Below are positions 18,260 through 28,400 of a stretch of DNA of 64,000 bases, one piece after another. The position numbers and the translations under genes are program-made. The notes below the pieces were generated by a model. It searched no databases and was not told the DNA's origin. It saw only the letters and a list, made by a program, of their open reading frames with translations. This DNA is from JBJXGE01 sp046154185 (lineage in GTDB: Bacteria; Planctomycetota; UBA8108; UBA1146; JAJFFE01). Positions within the stretch are counted from its first letter, which is position 1. Every line of letters starts with the position of its first letter. Location: NCBI GenBank assembly GCA_046154185.1, contig JBJXGE010000082.1, positions 62,001 through 126,000 of the forward strand, read 5' to 3'.

Positions 18260-18494
18260 GCCATTCATCCGCAGAGCAATATCCTAAGACGCGTGCGCGT
18301 CGCTCGTTGCACATCATCCTCGCCCACGGCCATGCGTCGCGCTGAAACTGCTTCGTGACGGCGCGCGCCGCAATTCGCATCTGCTTGAGACGGCGTCAAG
18401 GGGCCGACTTGCGGCCGCTTGCGGGGCCGACCCATGTGACGACGCGCTCGATGACCGAGCTAGTTTCAACTGCGCAGAGTAGATCAGTCTGAAT

Positions 18495-18596
18495 GACCGG
18501 CACGGCGGGGAGGGGGCGGAGCTCCAAACCGTGCCGGTCAGTTTTTTTGGGGTGCTGTCCGCAGCACCCGTTTTTTTCGGGGTGCTGCAGCACCCC
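18495..18596 (+). terminator. Tandem intrinsic terminators plus third hairpin
   Basis: Three hairpins in 102 bases. First: GACCGGCACGG (18495-18505) pairs perfectly with CCGTGCCGGTC (18529-18539) and is followed by seven T (18542-18548). Second: GGGTGCTG-tccg-CAGCACCC (18550-18569) followed by seven T (18571-18577). Third: the perfect 18-base palindrome GGGGTGCTGCAGCACCCC (18579-18596) without T-run. Orientation suits + strand transcription. The surrounding 18202-18785 gap between convergent genes has no convincing gene. Confidence 0.75.
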
Positions 18597-18785
18597 TTGC
18601 CGATGCGGGCGGAGTTCAAATCGAATTTCGCCAGGACGTAGTGAATCGTCTCGACCGTGCGGGGCCGGTGCGTAGTAACAAGGCGCGCGCACCGTTTGCC
18701 GGGTGCGCGCGCCCGCAAAGGTTTCGAGGATGGAGCGGCGACGCTTCTGTGCTGACCAAGCGCCGTCGCCCGTTGCGTGTTATCG

Positions 18786-21269
18786 CTACTGTAGCCAACG
18801 ATGGAGCAGCACGCTGATTGTGCCTGCGTCGTTCATTGTGAGTGCATCGATGTCGCCATCGCCATCGATGTCGCCGAGAGTGACGGACGTAGGACCCCAG
18901 TCGACCACGTACTGCGTCTGCGCGGCGAAGGTACCATCGCCGTTCCCGAGCAGCGAGCTGATTGTATCTGGAAGATGGTTCGCCGTGAGCGCGTCGAGGT
19001 CGCCGTCGACATCGATGTCGCCGAGGGTGACGAATAGAGAAGAGGGGCCAGTCTCGTACTCGTTTTCTGCGGCGAAGGTGCCGTCGCCATTTCCGAGCAG
19101 CACGCTGATCGTGTCGGTATTCTTCGCTACGAGCACGTCGAGGTCGCCATCGCCATCGATGTCGCCCAGAGTGACGGACACAGGACTTTCGCCGACCACG
19201 TACTGCGTCTGTTTGGCGAAGTTACCATTGCCGCTCCCGAGCAGCACGCTGATCGTGCCCTGACCAGAGTTCGCAGATATCGCATCGAGATCGCCGTCGC
19301 CATCGACATCGCCGAGAGTGAGTGACACCGGAGCGATGCCGACCGGGCGCGAAGTATACGCGGCAAGAGTGCCGTCGCCGTTCCCGAGCAGCACGAAGAT
19401 CGTGTTTTGACCAGAACTCGTCGTGAGCGCATCGAGATCGCCGTCGCCATCGAGGTCGCCGAGGGTGACGGACTCAGGAGAGAGTTCGACCGGGTACTGC
19501 ATCTGCGCAGCGAAAGTGCCATCGCCATTTCCGAGCAGCACGCTCATCGTGTTTGAAAGTTTGTTCGCCGTGAGCGCATCGAGGTCGCCATCGTCATCGA
19601 TGTCGCCGAGAGAGACAAACACTGGACCGTCGCCGACTCCGTACTGCGTCTGAACGGAGAAAGTGCCATCGCCATTCCCGAGCAGCACATCGATCGAGTC
19701 TTGAAAAAATTTCGTCGTGACTGCGTCGAGGTCGCCGTCGCCATCGACATCGCCCACGGTGCCGATGCCTAAGAAAGCTGAGCCGACATCGTACCCCGCC
19801 CGAGCCGCAAAAGTGCCGTCGCCATTTCCGAGCAGCACTACGAGCGTGTTCGAAAAATAGCTCGGAGTGAAAACGTCGAGGTCGCCATCGCCATCGACAT
19901 CACCGATTGCGACGGAGCGCGAACCATCCCCGACCCCGTACTCGGCTGGCGCGGCGAACGTGCCGTCGCCATTCCCGAGCAGCACGCTGATCGTGTCTGA
20001 AAAAGAGTGCGTCGTGACCGCGTCGAGGTCGCCGTCGGCATCGAAGTCGCCGAGCGAGACGGACGAAGGGTTCTCGCCGACCCCGTATTGCACCGGCGCG
20101 GCGAAAGTGCCGTCGCCGTTCCCGAGCAGCACTTCGATCGTGTCAAAAACAACGCTCGTTGCGACCGCGTCGAAGTCGCCGTCTTCATCGACGTCGCCGA
20201 GAGTGATGGAAGAAGTATTCCCGCTGGCCCCGTACTGCGCTGGCCCGGCAAAAGTGCCGTCGCCATTGCCGAGCATCACGCTGATCGTGCTTAAAATGAG
20301 GTTCGCCGCGAGCGCATCGAGGTCGCCATCGCCATCGACATCGCCGAGGGTGAGAAACCTAGGATACGCGCCGGCCCCATACTGAGTCTCCGAGACGAAG
20401 GTGCCGTCGCCATTCCCCAGCAGCACGCTGATGGTGTTTGAGTCAAAGTTCGCCGTGAGCGCGTCGAGGTCGCCGTCGCTGTCGATGTCGCCAAGCGTGA
20501 CGCAGAGAGGAGAATTGCCGACCCCGTACTGCACATAGGGTGCGAAGGTGCCGTCGCCGTTCCCGAGCAGCACGCTGATGGTGTCCGTGTACCGGTTCGC
20601 TGTGAGCGCATCGAGATCGCCGTCGCCATCGACGTCGCCGAGGGTGATGGACTGAGGGCCATCGCCGATGGCGACGGCAGGGTAGTTGCCGACTGCGAAC
20701 TGCACGTGCTCGGCGAACGTCGCGTCGCCGTTTCCGAGCAGCACGCTGATCGTATCTGGCCACTCGTTTGCCGTGAGCGCGTCGAGGTCGCCGTCACCAT
20801 CGATGTCAGCGACTACCACAGACGTGGGCGCCGCCCCGACGTTGAACGCCGGGCCGGGAAACAGCTGTACCGGCAGCGGGGCGGACGGACAACCAGAAAA
20901 GGGACCGACACAGTCGAGCGGGTCAGCCGTTAGGTCGACACCGCACGCGCCGAAGGGCGAGGGCGGCAGAGGCGCGACCGGCACGAACATCGCTCTAAGC
21001 GTGAAGATCGCGTCGGCGATGTCGAAGACTCCATCGTCATTCGTATCGCAGGCATCTGCGCACGTGACAGGCGCAGACCCGGGCAAGAACAACGAATTGA
21101 GCGCAGCCACCGCGTCGGAAATGTCGAATGCTCCATCTCCGTTGCAGTCGCCGCGCGAGAAGGTCCACTGGGCGTCTGCCGAAGACGGGACGACGAGCAC
21201 GACCAAGAGGAGCGCCAACGAAACAAACCGCCCTGAGCCACACCGCTGGGTTGTGTTCTGGTTGACCAA
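18786..21269 (-). CDS. Secreted VCBS/FG-GAP repeat protein with N-terminal dockerin-like doublet
   Basis: Extracellular protein of about 827 residues. A signal peptide (RFVSLALLLVVLVVPSSADA) is followed directly by the dockerin-like doublet (SRGDCNGDGAFDISDAV and CDTNDDGVFDIADAI) and a CGVDLTADPLDC tail. Then come 14 VCBS/FG-GAP blades of 49 residues (147-base period), each with a DxDGDGDLDALTAN Ca-binding loop and TISVLLGNGDGTFA, forming one or two beta-propellers. The last blade ends LLHRWLQ at the C-terminus. The start is uncertain: TTG 21269 lies just before the signal peptide but lacks a spaced ribosome site; the frame runs open to 21473. It is the only protein of its kind here with the doublet at the N-terminus. 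Confidence 0.8.
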   Translation of the reverse strand: MVNQNTTQRCGSGRFVSLALLLVVLVVPSSADAQWTFSRGDCNGDGAFDISDAVAALNSLFLPGSAPVTCADACDTNDDGVFDIADAIFTLRAMFVPVAPLPPSPFGACGVDLTADPLDCVGPFSGCPSAPLPVQLFPGPAFNVGAAPTSVVVADIDGDGDLDALTANEWPDTISVLLGNGDATFAEHVQFAVGNYPAVAIGDGPQSITLGDVDGDGDLDALTANRYTDTISVLLGNGDGTFAPYVQYGVGNSPLCVTLGDIDSDGDLDALTANFDSNTISVLLGNGDGTFVSETQYGAGAYPRFLTLGDVDGDGDLDALAANLILSTISVMLGNGDGTFAGPAQYGASGNTSSITLGDVDEDGDFDAVATSVVFDTIEVLLGNGDGTFAAPVQYGVGENPSSVSLGDFDADGDLDAVTTHSFSDTISVLLGNGDGTFAAPAEYGVGDGSRSVAIGDVDGDGDLDVFTPSYFSNTLVVLLGNGDGTFAARAGYDVGSAFLGIGTVGDVDGDGDLDAVTTKFFQDSIDVLLGNGDGTFSVQTQYGVGDGPVFVSLGDIDDDGDLDALTANKLSNTMSVLLGNGDGTFAAQMQYPVELSPESVTLGDLDGDGDLDALTTSSGQNTIFVLLGNGDGTLAAYTSRPVGIAPVSLTLGDVDGDGDLDAISANSGQGTISVLLGSGNGNFAKQTQYVVGESPVSVTLGDIDGDGDLDVLVAKNTDTISVLLGNGDGTFAAENEYETGPSSLFVTLGDIDVDGDLDALTANHLPDTISSLLGNGDGTFAAQTQYVVDWGPTSVTLGDIDGDGDIDALTMNDAGTISVLLHRWLQ

Positions 21270-21489
21270 CTTTCGCTTTTTTTGGTTTTGATCGGGTGAA
21301 GCCTTGATTGCGCGCCGAGAATCACTTCCCGCCCACGCGCGCGGCCGAGTCCATCTGCACTGACACAGACGAGCGGGACGACCCAAACACCGCGAAGTAA
21401 CTGAGCGCGGCGTCGACGAGGGCGAGCAAGCGAAGAGAAACGTTCGGCTTAGAGGAGGGGAGCTGCGTTGCAAGAACGCGACACTCTCG

Positions 21490-22692
21490 TCAGACGGCGT
21501 TCGTCGGCGCGCTTGTCGCGAGCGGTCCGACGACCGGCAGTCGGAATCGCACGAAGAAGTCGAGACCCGGCACTTGGCCGCGCACTTCGAGCCGCCAATC
21601 GACGCGTGGCAGGTCGTCGTTCATCGTGGTCGGCGGGAGTTCCGGGGGCGTTGGAGTCTCGATATCGATCTTGCACAGATCATCGACCATCACCGCGCGA
21701 GTTGGGTCGAGTTCAATCTTCTCATGCCACAGATTGACGACTTGTCGTTTCTTCCCCCCGCGACGCCCGCGGCGCACACGCGTCTCGTCGACGGAAATCC
21801 GCGCTTTCAGTTGTACCGCATCGACGATTCGCGCCGACGTGTAGAGCGTGGCCCGCAACGACGACCCGGGTGTCGCGGGACACGGCGCGAGTTCGAGCCA
21901 GGAATTGGCGAACCGCCGCCAGCGCAGAGTCGCATGGGCGGCGAACGCCGCGAGCACCAAAGCGCCCATCGGAAAGACAAGCGCGACCCACGCGGCGCCG
22001 CTCAGTCGGCCAGTCTGTGACCAAACCAGCGCTGCCGTTATCGGCGTGACGAAGAGTACGGCCAGAATCGCAAGGCCGATGATGCAGAGTGGTCCCGACG
22101 CGCGTTCCGGTCGCACTTTGCCATCTTTCCATTCGACGGCGTGGCGCCAGGGTTCGGCGGGGTGGAGTGCTGCAAGCGCGCGGCGGTCGCGCGCCGCGCG
22201 CTGGCGCTGCAGCACGCCGACCGCGAGGCCCAAGCCAATGAGCCCGAAGCCGAGCGACACGCCGGTTTCCAAGGCGCACACTTCGAGGAGCAGCTCCGAA
22301 GAGAGCACGGCTTCGTTCGGTCGCCGCGGATTCACGCGGCAAGGAATACTCTCGCCGGCGTCGCGCGCGGCGCGCAAAAGGTCATAGGTCCGGTAATGAT
22401 GCCCCGCGAGACTCGACAACTGCCCGTGCAAGAAGACGCGCTGCCCGGTGTACGCTTGACCGTCGAATTCGTAACGATACTTGGCGATGACGCGGTGCGA
22501 ACGCCGCCCTTTGCTGCCGCGCACTTCTTTGAGTTCCAAGTGCGTGAGCGTCGCGGCCAGCGTCCTCCAGCCCTGCATATCGCGCCACTCGACGAGCGTC
22601 GCGATCAAGTGGCCTTGAATATAGATGCTGCCTCCGATGAGAAGCAGCGCACCCAACAGCACCGCTGACGCGCCACGAATCATGCCGCGCAT
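21490..22692 (-). CDS. DUF3592-like membrane protein
   Basis: 400-residue membrane protein. An N-terminal helix (AVLLGALLLIGGSIYIQG) is followed by an exposed beta-rich segment with KYRYEFDGQAYTGQRVFLHG and PCRVNPRRPNEAVLS, typical of DUF3592. Further helices are GFGLIGLGLAVGVL, PLCIIGLAILAVLFVTPITAALVW and AAWVALVFPMGALVLAAFAA. The C-terminal domain of about 130 residues has RISVDETRVRRGRRGGKKRQ. Function unknown. Start ATG 22692. Confidence 0.72.
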   Translation of the reverse strand: MRGMIRGASAVLLGALLLIGGSIYIQGHLIATLVEWRDMQGWRTLAATLTHLELKEVRGSKGRRSHRVIAKYRYEFDGQAYTGQRVFLHGQLSSLAGHHYRTYDLLRAARDAGESIPCRVNPRRPNEAVLSSELLLEVCALETGVSLGFGLIGLGLAVGVLQRQRAARDRRALAALHPAEPWRHAVEWKDGKVRPERASGPLCIIGLAILAVLFVTPITAALVWSQTGRLSGAAWVALVFPMGALVLAAFAAHATLRWRRFANSWLELAPCPATPGSSLRATLYTSARIVDAVQLKARISVDETRVRRGRRGGKKRQVVNLWHEKIELDPTRAVMVDDLCKIDIETPTPPELPPTTMNDDLPRVDWRLEVRGQVPGLDFFVRFRLPVVGPLATSAPTNAV

Positions 22693-22869
22693 TATTCACT
22701 TGAGCGAACTTCACGCAAGCAACACGTTGCCGTCGGCAGTAGGCTCGCTTGCGACCGTACATCCTCCAAGGCGTCTACTTCGGGGCGTTCTTTCGCTCTA
22801 CGATACGAAGCTTGCCGGCGCCAAACCGGTTCGAGGTTCAGCACGATTCATGCTGGAAGGTACTTGCGA

Positions 22870-23172
22870 ATGGAAATCTTGCTCGGCGGTCTTGCGGGTC
22901 TCGGCACGGGCGTGGTCGGTTCGATCTTGGCAGCCGTCGTGCAATCCTTGGGGCGCTGGTTGCACAAGCGGAGGTTAGCGCGTGGCGGGAAACCGCCGGT
23001 CCGCGAGCAGGCGTTCACACCGTACTGGGTGTTGTTCGGCATGCTGGGCTTCATCGCCGGCACGTGGATGACCGGCGCCATGGCCGGCCTCGGCGTGCCG
23101 GCCATCGCAACGCTGATCTTCCTCGGCTGGGCCCTCGCCCAACTCGTTCGGCGCGCGCCAAAGGCGTCGTGA
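22870..23172 (+). CDS. Small membrane protein, unknown function
   Basis: About 100 residues with three hydrophobic stretches: GGLAGLGTGVVGSILAAVV, YWVLFGMLGFIAGTWMTGAM and VPAIATLIFLGWALAQLV. A Lys/Arg-rich loop (HKRRLARGGKPP) separates the first from the others. No family recognised. ATG 22870 is preceded by GGAAGG about 9 bases upstream; an in-frame TTG at 22864 is possible. Divergent from the DUF3592-like gene. Confidence 0.6.
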   Translation: MEILLGGLAGLGTGVVGSILAAVVQSLGRWLHKRRLARGGKPPVREQAFTPYWVLFGMLGFIAGTWMTGAMAGLGVPAIATLIFLGWALAQLVRRAPKAS

Positions 23173-23275
23173 ACGCGTCTCGAAGCGGCGGCGCACCGAA
23201 CTGACATCGCTCGGTTCTCCGCCTGATTTCGAGCGCCGAATCGAAAACCATGACGTGCCGTGATACAAGTGCATC

Positions 23276-23851
23276 ATGATTGCTTACGATCCAGTGATGG
23301 CTAATCCAAGATCGCTCGCGGCCAGTGCGCAACCGGACGGTAGCGCGCGTTCGGCCGAGTCCGACGACTTGGCCGCACGATCGAAGCAGCTCGCACGCGA
23401 GTTGTTAGTCGCAATGGACGCGCCCACGTCCGTCGAACGCGAAGAGTATGAAGCGCACAAAGAGCGCGCGGATCAAATCGCGTTCGAGCAGTTCTACCTC
23501 GCGACGGGCCAACTCACGGAAGAACAGACGACAGAACGCGGCTTGCGCAAACTCGCCGATCGCATCGAGCAGCGCAATCCGGCCGGCGACAACGAGCCCA
23601 TCGAGGTGCAGTTCGCGCTCGCGCCGCGACCAGCGAAGCTGCGGTGCGCGCAGACTCCGTCGCGAGCCGATCGGCACGACGTTGAACTGACGATCCAGAG
23701 CGAAAGCGCGCAGAGCACATCGTCGCAGTGGCTTCGTTCCGGGAGCAATGCCGAGCTGGTCGCCTGGCTGCGAACGCCCGCGACGATTGCCGAAACGCTC
23801 GCGATCGCCAACGAACTCGCGCTCAACCTCAAGCCGCATCGGCTCGCTTGA
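23276..23851 (+). CDS. Hypothetical protein
   Basis: 191 residues (or 184 from ATG 23297). Soluble, rich in charged helices (SDDLAARSKQLARELLVAM, EREEYEAHKERADQIAFEQF) in its first half, with EPIEVQFALAPRPAKL in the middle and a helical C-terminus. No signal peptide or membrane segment. No family recognised and no ribosome site stands out. Codon-position GC looks coding in this frame. The following 263 bases (23852-24114) hold no gene I can support. Confidence 0.5.
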   Translation: MIAYDPVMANPRSLAASAQPDGSARSAESDDLAARSKQLARELLVAMDAPTSVEREEYEAHKERADQIAFEQFYLATGQLTEEQTTERGLRKLADRIEQRNPAGDNEPIEVQFALAPRPAKLRCAQTPSRADRHDVELTIQSESAQSTSSQWLRSGSNAELVAWLRTPATIAETLAIANELALNLKPHRLA

Positions 23852-24114
23852 ACGCGCCCGAGCCACGGACAAACAATTCACCTAGGCCGGATCGCACAAT
23901 GCGGTGCGCGCTGACTCGTTATGCTCCAAGCGATACGCCGCGGCAAATTTTCCCCTGACAAACAGCGTATCCTTTGAGCATGCGCTGAGCTGCATTCTCG
24001 CGTCCGAGCGGCGTCTCTTCGTCGTGAAACTCTTCGAGCTGTTATCGGTCAAGCTTTAGTAAATCCGCTGCGATCCGCAGGCGAAAGAACGAAGACCGAC
24101 TCGAAAGGCCAACG

Positions 24115-24684
24115 ATGATGAAACAGAATCCCGCGCCGCTCACTGCGGGTTCAATCTTGGATCGCGTACGCATCGCGCATCCCTGTCACCAGTCTTGGGC
24201 CTCGATGTCCGGCGACGATCGCCGGCGCTTTTGTCAAGCGTGCCGAAAGCATGTCTACAACTTTGCCGACATGCGCGAGGCGGAGATCCTCGACTTGTTG
24301 CGATCGCAGCAAGGCAACGTGTGCGCGCAACTCTATCGCCGCGCCGATGGCACTCTGCTCACCGCCGATTGTCCGGTGGGACTGCGGGCCGCGGCTCGGC
24401 GTGTACGGCGCGTGCTCGCAGGCGCTGTCGCGTTGGTGCTCACGGCGACCGGTCTGTTCCTCGCCGGGCCGCGACTCGCGCGCGCCGGCGCTGCCGGCAA
24501 CAACGCTTCCGCGCGAGCAGCACGCTTCGTCGGCGAGAGAATCATCGCTCTGCGAGTTTGGATCGGCGTGGATGAGCCCGAGAAGATAGATCCGCAACGG
24601 ATGCTAATCGGCGAAATTCATATTCCAGAAGGCTGCGGGTCGGGATCGTCTCCAACGTCATCGCAACTTCCGGCGGGACAGTAG
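24115..24684 (+). CDS. Conserved hypothetical single-pass protein with Cys-rich N-terminal domain
   Basis: 189 residues. The N-terminal 90 residues have an ordered set of cysteines: IAHPCHQSWASMSGDDRRRFCQACRKHVYNF (quoted here by parts: PCHQSW, RFCQACRKHVYNF), NVCAQLYRRADGTLLTADCPVG. This pattern (PC..W..M.GD..RFC..C...VYN ... DG..LT.DCPVG) recurs in small proteins of Planctomycetota and Verrucomicrobia and may be a zinc ribbon-like domain. A membrane helix (AGAVALVLTATGLFLAG) follows, then an exterior tail. GAAAGG sits 6 bases before ATG 24115. Function unknown. Confidence 0.65.
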   Translation: MMKQNPAPLTAGSILDRVRIAHPCHQSWASMSGDDRRRFCQACRKHVYNFADMREAEILDLLRSQQGNVCAQLYRRADGTLLTADCPVGLRAAARRVRRVLAGAVALVLTATGLFLAGPRLARAGAAGNNASARAARFVGERIIALRVWIGVDEPEKIDPQRMLIGEIHIPEGCGSGSSPTSSQLPAGQ

Positions 24685-24760
24685 CCGGACTCGAGGATCG
24701 CGCGGAGTTGCACGCCTGACGGTCTCAACTCATCCCAGAACAAGCGCTACCCGCGCGCGT

Positions 24761-25324
24761 TCACAACAACTTCGACAGCGCCGCGAGTGCGCGCGCCAGC
24801 ATCATGCGGCTCGCGCCTTCGCTCCGCGCGGTGAGTTGGGCGATCATCGAGTGCGGCAATTCCGCGACGCGGGCGAGCAGAATAATTTCGCGATGGACGG
24901 GGTCGAGACGCTGGAGCGCGGCGGCGACATCGGCGAGCTGTTCACGCGCTTCGAGCCGGCGGCTCGGATCGTCGGCGACGCCGCGGTGCTGCGACGCGAG
25001 CGCGTCGAAGCTCCGCGCTCGCGCGGGATCGCGCCGCTCGGCCGACCAGTAACGCGCCTTATCGATCAACTTGCGCTCGGCCGCGTGATAAAGCCACACG
25101 CGCAACGCATCGCGATTCGGCGTCGGCAACACTTGCAAATCTTCGAGCACTTCCCGCGCCGCCGACTGTGCGAGATCGGACGCCGACTCGTGCGCGCGCA
25201 AACGCGGTCCGAGTCGCAGACGCAAATGCTGCGCAAGGCGCGGCAACTGCGCAGCGAGATAATTCGTGAGATCGTCGTCGTCTGGTTTCGGCGCGATCGA
25301 TTCGGAACCCAACGGTTTGTCCAT
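24761..25324 (-). CDS. ECF-type RNA polymerase sigma factor
   Basis: About 187 residues. Region 2 runs LRLRLGPRLRAHESASDLAQSAAREVLEDL and region 4 LQRLDPVHREIILLARVAELPHSMIAQL with a C-terminal helix. It resembles the planctomycete-expanded ECF groups in which the partner is a Ser/Thr kinase, here the WD40 kinase 171 bases upstream on the same strand. I chose ATG 25324 (MDKPLGSES); a longer start at 25384 is possible. Confidence 0.8.
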   Translation of the reverse strand: MDKPLGSESIAPKPDDDDLTNYLAAQLPRLAQHLRLRLGPRLRAHESASDLAQSAAREVLEDLQVLPTPNRDALRVWLYHAAERKLIDKARYWSAERRDPARARSFDALASQHRGVADDPSRRLEAREQLADVAAALQRLDPVHREIILLARVAELPHSMIAQLTARSEGASRMMLARALAALSKLL

Positions 25325-25495
25325 GCGCTCGCACTTGTACTCGGAACTGACACGCCGTTGAGTCGGAGTGAGACTCTGTTTCACTCGCGCGCCGCGCCCC
25401 TAAGCTTTTGTGTCGGTAAATTTCCTGAGCCGTGCAGGGAGTATATCCGCTGCAGATTCCCACGCCGAGTGCACAGCCACAAGTACTCTCGGCGG

Positions 25496-28400
25496 TTAGA
25501 GTCCGCGCACTCGCAGACGTGCCTCGCGCAGCAAGACCAGCGGATCGGGGTCGCGCGTCCAGTTCCACGGAGGCGTGAGCGCGAGCGCCTCGGCTCGCTC
25601 GAGCGCGTCGCGCGCCGCCGCGGTCGCACCGCTCGCGGCGTGCGCTTCGGCTAACACGCACAACGCGAGCAGGTCGTCGCGCCCAAGACGGTCGCGCAGC
25701 AAATCGTTGACGGCCGTCGCGGCGCGGATCGCCGCGTCGTTTTCGCCGCGCCGCAGACTCGCGAGCGCTTCCAACACGCCATAAGAACCCGGCGCGGGCG
25801 CGTTCGTCATCAACCACGCGAGGTCGCGCAGCGCCTGCGGCAAGCGATCGGCCGCGCGCGTGCCATCTCGCAACGCGCTCCAGACATCGTAGGCGACGAG
25901 CGACAGATCACGCCGATCTTGCGGCGACGGCGCGACGCTCACGGGAGGTCGAGTCTCAGTCGAAGCCGACTCGATCTCTCGCGCCGTTGCGGAATGGATC
26001 GCGTAACGCGCTCGTTCTTCCGTCGACAACGAACGCTGGGCCATCCGTGCGGCGCCGTCTTCGGGTGGAAACGGCCAAAAGCACACGCGACCATCTTCAC
26101 ACGCGATGGCGAACTCGCGCCCGTCGGCCCGGAAGTCGACGTCGAAGCTCGGTGCGTCGAGCGCGAGCACGGCGAGTGCTTCACCGCTGCCCGCATCCCA
26201 CAGGCGCGCCGTGCCATCGAGAGAGGTCGTCACCACATGCCGCCCGTCCGGGCTGAACTCGGCCGCTTCGATTGACTGCGAATGTCCAGCGAGTTGTAAA
26301 ATCGGCGCGCCCGTCGCAGCTTCCCAGATCCATGCGCAACGATTCCACGCGCACGAAATGACACGCTGGCCATCCGGACTAAAACGCGCGACCCGCACAT
26401 CGGCGTCATGACCGGCGAAGACGGTGATGAGCGCGCCGGTCGCGACATCAAACACCCGGGCGCGCCCATCGAGGGACGCGGTCACGACGCGTTGACTCTG
26501 TGCATCAAACTCCGCCGTACGCACGACGCGCTCGTGGTCGCCGAGTTCGATCGCCGGTGTTGCGCCGTCGATCGCATGAATCCAACACGAGCCGTCGAAG
26601 CCGCCGGCGACGCGGCGCGATGTCAATGAGTAGCGGCGGCCATCTGGACTCACCGCGACGCGCCGCAGGATCTGCTCATCGATGCTGTGGGGATTCTTTG
26701 TGAGTTGCTCGAATCGCGAGTTGGAGTCCCAGCGATAGACACAGGCAGGTGTGACGATCGCGAAAGCCGATGAGTTTGGTAGAGCTGCGACGAAGTTCAC
26801 TAACGACTCGCGTTGATTGAACGTGTCGATGGTCGCCATCAGACTCGCGACCTTCTCGCCATCGAGCCGCCAAATCGCGGCGCCGTCCGCGCGGGCGAGC
26901 AGCGCCGCGCTGAGTCCGATGCCGTTGGCGAGCACGCGTTCACCAGTCGCGTCGTACTCGATGGTGCGCAGGCCCGGGACGCCGGTTGCGAACTCGATCG
27001 GCGGTTGCGTGCCGGGTCCGCGTTGCCACAGGTAGATGTTGCCGGAAGGTCCCGCGGTCGCGAGCACTGAACCATCCGGCGCGAAGTCGATCGCGCAAAT
27101 TTCCGTCTCCTTTGAGCGCACGCGTTCGAAGCCGAGCCCGGACTCTACGCTCCAAAGCGATGTTGTGCCGCCGATGTGCGCCGTCGCGATTTTCGTGCCC
27201 GTGGGTGCGTAAGCGTTGAAGTGCTGGCGAGGAGCAATCGTATCGACGAGTTCGATCGTCGCGAGACTGGCGCCAGTTGCAGTCTGCCAGGTGCGAAGCG
27301 CATCCGGCGACAGCGCCGAGAAAAGCGCGCCGTCATCGGAGAGCTGCACGCCGCGGAGATCTGTATGCGCGCCGAGCGGCGCTTCAAGCAGCAGTTGACC
27401 GTTCGTAACGGCGAGCACTTGAGCGCGAGTTGTCGCGAAAGAATAAAAGCACAGCTGCGCGCCGTTGCGTGCAAAGCGAATCGCGCACACGCGTGCCCCG
27501 AGTTGCGGTGTTGACCAAAGCTCGGCGCCAGTCGCCGCATCGCAAAGCACGAGGCAGGCATTCGCCGCTGCGATCGCGAGCGAGCGTCGATCGGGACTCA
27601 GCGCGAGACTCGCTTCGAGCTCAGCGATTGCATCGACATAGCGGCCGACGCTCACGCTCGCACCGCCAGTGCGGCGCCATCGGAGGGCGTGCGGCGCGAC
27701 CCGATCGAACGCGGTCACGGTGCCGTCCGCGCAGCCCGCGACAATGAGCGAATCGTCAGCGGCATACCGCGCGCAGAACACCGGCGCCGGCGCGCCGGCG
27801 AGACAAGCGGTCTCCCGACCGTCTTCCAGCGACCAAACGCGCACGGTGCCATCGTAGCTCGCGGTGATCGCCTCGCGTCCATCGAGCGAGATGTCGACGT
27901 CGACGACCCGCGCACGCGCGCCTTTGAGTTGTTGGATCAGATCTCCGTGCGGCAGGCTCCAGATGCTCGCGGTGTGATCCGCCGACGCCGCCGCGAGTCG
28001 CGTGCCGCTGCGATCGAAACGCAGCGCATGGATCGTCGCGGTGTGGAGATTCAATACGGCGTATTCGTGACCGGCGCGCGCGGCCGCGCGCCATGCGGCG
28101 TAGAGTGTCGAAGTCGACAATAAGCCCGGCGCGCGTTCTGCCCCTTCGATGGCGAGCCGCAGCGCGAGCGTCGGGTCTTGTTCGATGGTTGCATTCGCTT
28201 CGCCGATGAGCCGGAGACCATCGCGTTCGCGCTGTTGCGCTTCGAGCCGCGCGTGAAAGATCCAGGCGAGCGGTAGCGAAATTGCCGCGACGAGACCGAG
28301 CACCGCGCTCACGACGAGGAGCGGTCGACGCCGCGCGAGGCGCACACTCCGGCGCCACATGCGCGCCGGACGCGCGAGCACCGTGTGCCCCTCGAGCCAC

